This document shows, piece after piece, positions 58,761-64,000 of a stretch of 64,000 nt of DNA. Source of the DNA: Hyaloscypha bicolor E (taxonomy: Eukaryota > Ascomycota > Leotiomycetes > Helotiales > Hyaloscyphaceae); the NCBI RefSeq assembly GCF_002865645.1, contig NW_020194562.1, forward strand, positions 1,054,001 through 1,118,000. Direction: 5' to 3'. Each line of letters starts with the position of its first letter. Within the stretch, counting starts at the first letter, position 1. Both the position numbers and the translations under genes were made by a program. The notes under the pieces are model-generated. The model saw only the letters and a list, made by a program, of their open reading frames with translations, was not told the DNA's origin and did not search any database.

Positions 58761-61700
58761 TAGTGTGAGAAAAAATTATTCAGATTAATTAAATAATTCA
58801 TGAATATTCATAAATAGCGTGAATAGAATTTAATTAACGGGATACTTATGTAATTTGATTAGATTAGAATAATTATTCATGAATATTCATAAATAATCAC
58901 GTAAAAGTTACATGATTTAAGTAAAATAACATATATCTAATTAATAAAAAAGAACTAAGATACACATTAAGCAGCCTTATATAAACTAAGCTAGTACTTA
59001 TATAAGGCTACCTAAATACTAATTTTCTATAATAATAAACTAATTATCCTCTTCAGAATCTCGCTTTTTCCCCTTTTCCTCTTCCTTTTTAATTTCTTCT
59101 AATTCGTCTTTAAATAACCCCCAGCTTTTTAAGCAAGATATTATCTCAAAAGTACTCTTATTAAGTCTATTACGTAATTTAGATATAATAAGAGCACCTT
59201 GAGAGAAGAATCTCTTACTAGCGGCTAAGGAAGCTGGGATTCCTAGATATTTCCTAGTTATTAAAGCTAAAACAGGGAATCTAGCGGCATTAGACTTCCA
59301 GTAGTCTAAGGGCTTAGTCTATATATATATTAGTACTAAATTATTAAAAAATATTAAGAGAATATCGGGTAATTATTTAATATAATTTAAGTAAATTTTA
59401 CTTACTCTTTTATTCTCTTTCTTTTCTTCTAAATAAGTTACTAATTCGTTATCTATCTTAGAAGACGAATTAGTAATATATATATCCAAGTCATTGGAGT
59501 CGGAATCGGCCATACTAATATCCGAGGAATCGGATTTAGCTTGAGATAAATTATAATCGTATTTATATCTAAATTTAAAAATTAGTAATTAATTTATTAA
59601 AGAATAATAAAAAGGATTACTTATACATTATAATCAGTCTTTAGTCTATTATATATATCCGAAGATATACCAGTAGATAAGCCAATACTAGTTAATCCTT
59701 CTTGTTTAATTCGAGGATCAAGAATAAGAGCTAGATATAAAGCTTTACTTTTATTATCTAAAACACCTGTTTTAGGATAATATTTTCTGAGCTTAGCTAT
59801 ACCCTTATTAATAGCATCGGTAAAGGCTTTATCCTATTAAAAATTAGTATAATATTATTAATAATATAGAATAAGTTAAGAAAAAATACTTACTTTAAAT
59901 TCCTTTTTAAAAGTCTCTAATCTATTATATATTTTATATACTTCAGGTATAATATAATATATAGTAGGGTAGTTTTCGGCTTGTAACTTAGTCGTAGCTT
60001 TAACAAATATTGAAATTATATTTAAAATATTATTTAAATAAGTAATTTCAATATTAGTTAAAACTAGACTTTTATTTTTAAAAGCCTTCGAATTAGAGCT
60101 ATTAATTACTACTTTAATAGCTTCATATATATGTAAAAAGTTCTTTAACATATAATAAGTCGAAGACTACCGGGTTTTTTGATCTATAAGTAATTAGTAT
60201 TAATTACTTACCAAGTTGAGGGAATCGAGCATTTTCTATATTAAAAGCTTTAATCTGAGCTTCTAATAGCCGTCGGTTTTCCTGGTTATATTTAAGACCT
60301 ATAATAGTCTTTCTAACCTTTCTCCAAATCAATAAATCTATAATTTATTAATAAATCTCTTATAAATTAAATAGAGAACTTACTTGTTACTTGTTCTACT
60401 TCTTCTTCTTCTCTATCTTCAAGTTCTTCCATTTCTTGCTCGTATAAATTAGTAGAATAAGAAGTATTATAATTGTTCTTAATAAGAGCTTTTAAAATAT
60501 CTTGAATTACTAGATTTAATACATGAGCTATACAAGGAATATCTCCTTGAAATTTAATGCCTTCCTTATTATAATGCTTTATAAAAGCCTTTAATAAGGT
60601 ATTATTTGAGCTAGTATTATCTCGAGTAATACTATAATATATATATTAGTAATTATTTAAATTAAACAAGATTTATATTACTTACCTAGTAATATTATAC
60701 TCGATATTATATTGTTTTAGAGCATCTAATAAGACAGAAAGCATATAAATACCAGAGTATATATTATTTAAGTCTTTTATAGCTAATAAATAAGATTTTA
60801 ATTTAAAATCCTTATTTATAAAGTGCCTAAAAGTATATTAGTATAAGTTTTCTTTAATAATTATAAGAATATATAAACTTATAGAGTAATTCCAAGAAAA
60901 GCCTTTTGATTTATAGCTGTCCAAGCGTCTAAAGTAATAGAGAAGGTTCCTTGAGATTTAATATTCTCTTGTAATTCTTCTTTAATATTTAAACTCTTTT
61001 CGATATAGCTTAAATTAAGCTCATCTATAAGCGTTTGTCGATATAAAGGAGGCGTTTGACTATTAAGTATTAGTATATATAATATAAAGAGAAATATAAT
61101 AAAGACTTACTAATTTAAATAGTTTAAAAGTAATTTAAAACTCGGAGTAATAACTGCTCGAAAAGAGATATTATTATTAATAATAAAGTTTAATAATAAT
61201 CTCTTAAAGTAATTAATAGTAAAGCTTTCTTCTCTTTGTCCCGATTGCTTATTAAAAAGGCTATTTATAGTCGGTTGAGATACTTGACTTGAAGCTTCGC
61301 TTTTACCTATTAAATATATTAGTAAATATAGCTTTTTAATTAATATTAGAAGACTTACTATTATTCTCTTCCTCTTTAAGAGCCTTAAGGTTTATAAACT
61401 TATGAGAGCTTCGAAAATGAGTATAATAATTACTTGTAGGTGCATATATTCGTTAATTTAGCTATTTTTTACTATAATATTAGTTAGTTAAAAGTTTATT
61501 ATATATTAATAGATTAACTTACGAATACCCTCGAACTAAGCACTTTATAGTACACGTACGAATATCTTCGGGATTCTCTTGTATAGGATCTAATATCTTT
61601 TCTAAGTAGCCTCCTTTAAAAAGAGAAGGCTATTCGTTAAGAGGCTTTAACTCAAAATTAGGATGATTTTGAGCTAAGTTAAGGTTAATCGAGGATTACT

Positions 61701-62253
61701 GAGACATTTTCGAGTATACCTAATATAAATAAGTATATTTGTAATTGAAAGTATATTAATAGGAGTAATGGTTGAGTTTTTATATATAAGTAAAGTGAGA
61801 GTAAGAAATAAAAAATCAAGGAAAGTAATGTATTTTTATAGAAAGTTCTAATATTCTAAGAGCTTCCTAATTATTCTTCTAATTAGAAAGAATCACCTTA
61901 CTTCGAAGATTCTATTACTTTAATATCTAATTTTTACTAATAGAATTGTTATTATTACTAAGTACTTAAGTCGAGGTAGTTCTAGAAGTATCATTGGGGT
62001 TCGGCTCGCTTACCAAGCGTCACCACCCTCTGATTGGGTGGCAAGGTGGCGCTAGGGCGGGAGTACCCGGAGCGCTACCTAATTAGGTTAGCTAATCACG
62101 TGCATGTGTCACGTGCGCATTAATCAAATTATTCATGAATATTCATGATTAATCTGATTAATGTATAAATAGAATATAATTAATGGGTATTTTTCATGAA
62201 TAGATTAGATTAATAGCCATTAATCTAATCTAATCTATTCATTTCTCATACTG
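58761..62253. mobile_element. 3.5-kb hAT transposon, mildly RIP-mutated
   Basis: The ends are TAGTGTGAGAAA (left; T for C by RIP) and TTTCTCATACTG (right), flanked by a perfect 8-bp duplication GATGTCTC at 58753-58760 and 62254-62261. Subterminal ATTCATGAATATTCATGA and TAGATTAGATTA motifs match the MITE at 7550-8005 at both ends. The right end also keeps two CACGTG sites, while the left end has CACGTA and ACATGA at equivalent places. The interior encodes a hAT transposase on the minus strand. It is inserted inside a conserved gene, whose frame continues on both sides. Confidence 0.92.
59040..61707 (-). pseudogene. hAT transposase (BED-type finger, RNase H-like core, hATC), intron-rich, with RIP-type stops
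   Basis: Cut-and-paste transposase of the element. Minus-strand exons in order: MSQ.SSINLNLAQNHPN (from ATG 61707) with CTIKC and, after an intron, YTHFRSSHKF, giving a BED-like C2H2 finger; SQVSQPTINSLFNKQSGQRE; TPPLYRQTLIDELNLSY and GTFSITLDAWTAINQKAFLG (first catalytic-Asp region, about 60900-61060); HFINKDFKLKSYLLAIKDLN; PCIAHVLNLVIQDILKAL (about 60530); IWRKVRK; STYYMLKNFLHIYEAIK (59893-60160); TTKLQAENYPTIYYIIPEVY; LALILDPRIKQEGL; and the C-terminal hATC dimerisation domain LDYWKSNAARFPVLALITRK..IPASLAASKRFFSQ ending at 59040. At least three stops look like RIP: TAA and TAG in the first exon, and TAG for the Trp of the TRW.S motif near 60172. One donor reads ATAAGT instead of GTAAGT near 60880. 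About nine introns. Probably inactive, but recently so. Confidence 0.85.
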
Positions 62254-62595
62254 GATGTCTCGGTTCTAAGTAGTTACGTCCCTACTAGGTAGACTGGCTG
62301 GAAGTTCGAAAGTAAGGATAGCAAGCTATATATATATCAGGCAAATAAGACGTATGGCCAGTATACTAACGGTCATGACATTTATAACAAAGGCAGCCCT
62401 TATCCAAAGCTGGAAACGTTTGAGGATATTAAGAATATACTTATAGAAGTTGGAATTCTCGATTAGATAGCTTAGCCTCCTTATTATATTGAAAATTAAA
62501 GGGAAATGGACCTGTAAAGTCGAATAGTTAAGTGAGATTATATTAATTATATGGATTGTTTATACAGGTATATCGATATTTCTATTATTAGTTGG

Positions 62596-63702
62596 TTATA
62601 CTTCCTTATTACTCGTATAATCGACCATTAGAAACGGTCTGCTTCGTTTACCTAACTCTTTACCCAAGACTTCTGAAATCCAAATTATAATAAATGCTCT
62701 CCTCTTCTTATTAAGGAATAATATATTCTCATTAATGGCATTATATACCTTCTTTTGAATTATTAGCCATATTTCCCCAAGATATTCGTTATTATTGAGA
62801 TCTAGAGCCTCTCGTACGTAATGTCTATTAATAATAAAGGCATCTCCGTTATATTCATTTGTATTTATATTTGCTAAAGCTTTTGAAATCAGTTCAAGTC
62901 TGCTATTTCTAGGGAGATACAACTCACATTATTCCGGCTTCGTCTTGTTATCGTCTTCTGTTATATTTGTCTCTTTCTCTGTCGGCGCTTTTGCAATTAG
63001 CTGTCTGCTATTTGTAAGGGGGTACAATAATTAAATCTACCTTGAGCCGCTTCGTTCGGTAATATAATTATATCGTATTTTCGTTTGCGTATTAATAGTC
63101 GTCGGGCAGTATATACTGGTCTAATTAGCCTTAGTCTATTTTAAGAAACCATATTGTGTATATTATATGAATTTGTCGAATGACTTATTATCCTCGGGAT
63201 CTTCGAGCTTGGAATCGACTGCTTTGTCTATATTAGGGCGATATAAAAGGTAGGAAAGATTGTAATAATAGATGAATTCTGCTATACGTTTTTGGAGGAG
63301 CTCAAACTCTGTATTACCTAATTTGATGATTTCTTCGGTCGTATAAGATAACCCATAGAGCTTTAAAGTATTGCAATCCAATTTGCGTAGTTTCCGATAT
63401 CTGCCTTCTTTGCCTTCTTTGCCTCGTTCAGGAAGCTCTTGATGACTGTTCTTTCGAAAGGCGAAGCGAACCAAATGCTTCACTTTCGTAGCTTGCTGCT
63501 TTGGAAGAGCTTTGTTGCTTGGTACTCGTTGTAGCAAGTTTGCAGTAGCTTGTAATGATCTCTGGACTTTGAGTTACGCTTTCAATAATGAGAGTCTCTC
63601 GAGTACCTTGTTAATAATATTATCTGGACCATTAATATTCCAGAGTTCTTCCCCCATTTTGCAAAGGTTACGCTCAATCCTTGCTAGCAAGTCTGCAGAC
63701 AT
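62596..63702 (-). pseudogene. Unrecognised gene with a few RIP-type stops
   Basis: Minus-strand ATG at 63702 (in CGACATGTC) begins MSADLLARIERNLCKMGEEL. The frame runs through one TAA (about 63590, former CAA), then LKVQRSLQATANLLQRV, a Lys/Arg-rich stretch, LRKLDCNTLKLYGLSYTTEE and YYNLSYLLYRPNIDKAVDS to a stop at 63163. After about 240 bp with more TAA/TAG codons, readable sequence resumes as TNITEDDNKTKPE, then CELYLPRNSRLELISKALAN and GDAFIINRHYVREALDL, ending at 62596. The pieces may be one protein of about 350 residues or two genes. I recognise no family. Few lesions, all explicable by C-to-T or G-to-A, suggest recent inactivation. It lies right beside the repeat at the window end. Confidence 0.45.
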
Positions 63703-63729
63703 GTCGTGTGGAGGTCAGCCGAGCCAGTA

Positions 63730-64000
63730 GGCAGACTTGAGGTAAGCAAATGTCGAGGTTACTAAGGAGGTGGGCGAAAATCGAGACCAGTGACGAGGCT
63801 GAATCTGAGTTGAGTGAGCGAGAGTAAAGATTGCCTAGGAGGATGAACGAGAATCGAGACGAGGCAGGTTCAGAGTGGGAGTGAGCGAGAGGACTAGTAA
63901 AGATCGGTCGCAGATCGAGGTTACCGACGAGTGGTGGGGCATAGACCCAGGTGGGGTAGACTCAGGTGAGCAAAAGTAGATCCACCGAGGATGTGGCCGC
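63730..64000 (+). repeat. Degenerate short tandem repeats, inverted partner of 49093-49260
   Basis: Boxes such as GAGTTGAGTGAGCGAGAG, TAAAGATTGCCTAGGAGG, GACGAGGCAGGTTCAGAGT, AGTGAGCGAGAGGACTAG and GCAGATCGAGGTTACCGA recur with spacing of 50-100 bp. The same boxes occur in reverse complement at 49093-49260. The repeat may continue past the window edge. Confidence 0.65.

Larger units (their letters stand above)
58300..62466 (+). pseudogene. Conserved fungal protein of unknown function, copy 2, split by a hAT transposon
   Basis: The first part (58300-58760) reads LTIIFVRNRTKRVLGIYLAH, GHFAAPDNTTLLGIN, then MAIRTIDLSNVYGYIFVLTD and FLLELAEYLITNNLLKLIGL, ending LILPQRTIILDVS. The frame resumes directly after the transposon (from 62262, past the duplicated 8 bp) as VLSSYVPTR, a TAG, TGWKFESKDSKLYIYQANKT and KLETFEDIKNILIEVGIL, ending at 62466. 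Block for block this aligns with the gene at 55311-55940 (IFV/YLAHGH/YGYIFVL/ILDV/GWKF), so the two are diverged paralogues in the same orientation. TAG codons at CAG/TGG positions show RIP as well. No known family is recognised. Confidence 0.65.

Noticed and set aside
1..64000. CRISPR arrays, prokaryotic operons, rRNA genes
   Set aside because: Gene structure is eukaryotic with spliceosomal introns; no regularly spaced repeats with unique spacers and no rRNA sequence were seen.

Overview
The window looks like a filamentous ascomycete (Pezizomycotina) chromosome segment. Genes carry short GT-AG introns (45-80 bp, with CTAAC/CTGAC-like branch points). The families are typical of that group: Zn2Cys6 regulator, NmrA-like proteins, Old Yellow Enzyme, HET remnant, DUF3435, DUF3723. 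Long stretches are saturated with TpA and full of TAA/TAG stops where CAA, CAG or TGG would be expected. That is the signature of repeat-induced point mutation (RIP). I cannot name the species.

Layout. 1-2.6 kb: no supportable gene. 2.6-4.5 kb: a decayed papain-like cysteine peptidase (minus). 5.9-7.2 kb: an intact Gtr1/RagA GTPase (minus), the clearest housekeeping gene. 7.55-8.0 kb: a hAT-type MITE with a perfect 8-bp target duplication. 8.4-8.8 kb: a HET-domain remnant. 9.9-10.6 kb: a small coiled-coil protein. 12.4-17.6 kb: three co-located genes, an Old Yellow Enzyme (+), an NmrA-like protein (-) and a Zn2Cys6 regulator (+). A second NmrA-like/isoflavone-reductase-like gene lies at 27.1-28.0 kb (+). 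Copies of the palindrome TCGGCCGA or its core CGGCCG sit in front of these genes, which suggests one small regulon. It is now split by an 8.9-kb, RIP-ruined element with ~90-bp terminal inverted repeats and TA flanks.

29-48 kb is RIP-degraded DNA. It includes a recognisable Ty3/gypsy LTR retrotransposon (39.06-47.17 kb) and, at 31.3 kb, a RIP-mutated copy of sequence whose better-preserved copy lies in a DUF3435 pseudogene at 53.6-54.7 kb. A 755-bp TIR element (TA flanks) ends this region.

49-64 kb is accessory DNA: a DUF3723 fragment, an intact fungal membrane protein gene (50.7-52.7 kb), a DUF3435 (tyrosine-recombinase family) C-terminal pseudogene broken by a stop and a 13-bp tandem duplication, two related conserved genes of unknown function, an aminoglycoside-phosphotransferase-like (APH) pseudogene, and another unknown gene. 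All of these but the membrane protein gene are broken or fragmentary, and most carry RIP-type stops. A 3.5-kb hAT transposon with an 8-bp target duplication is inserted in one of the unknown genes; it is the likely autonomous relative of the 7.55-kb MITE. DUF3435 plus DUF3723 suggests the debris of a Starship-type giant element.

Exon boundaries are hand-derived from splice signals, reading-frame continuity and family similarity. Family calls rest on recognised motifs, not on database searches.
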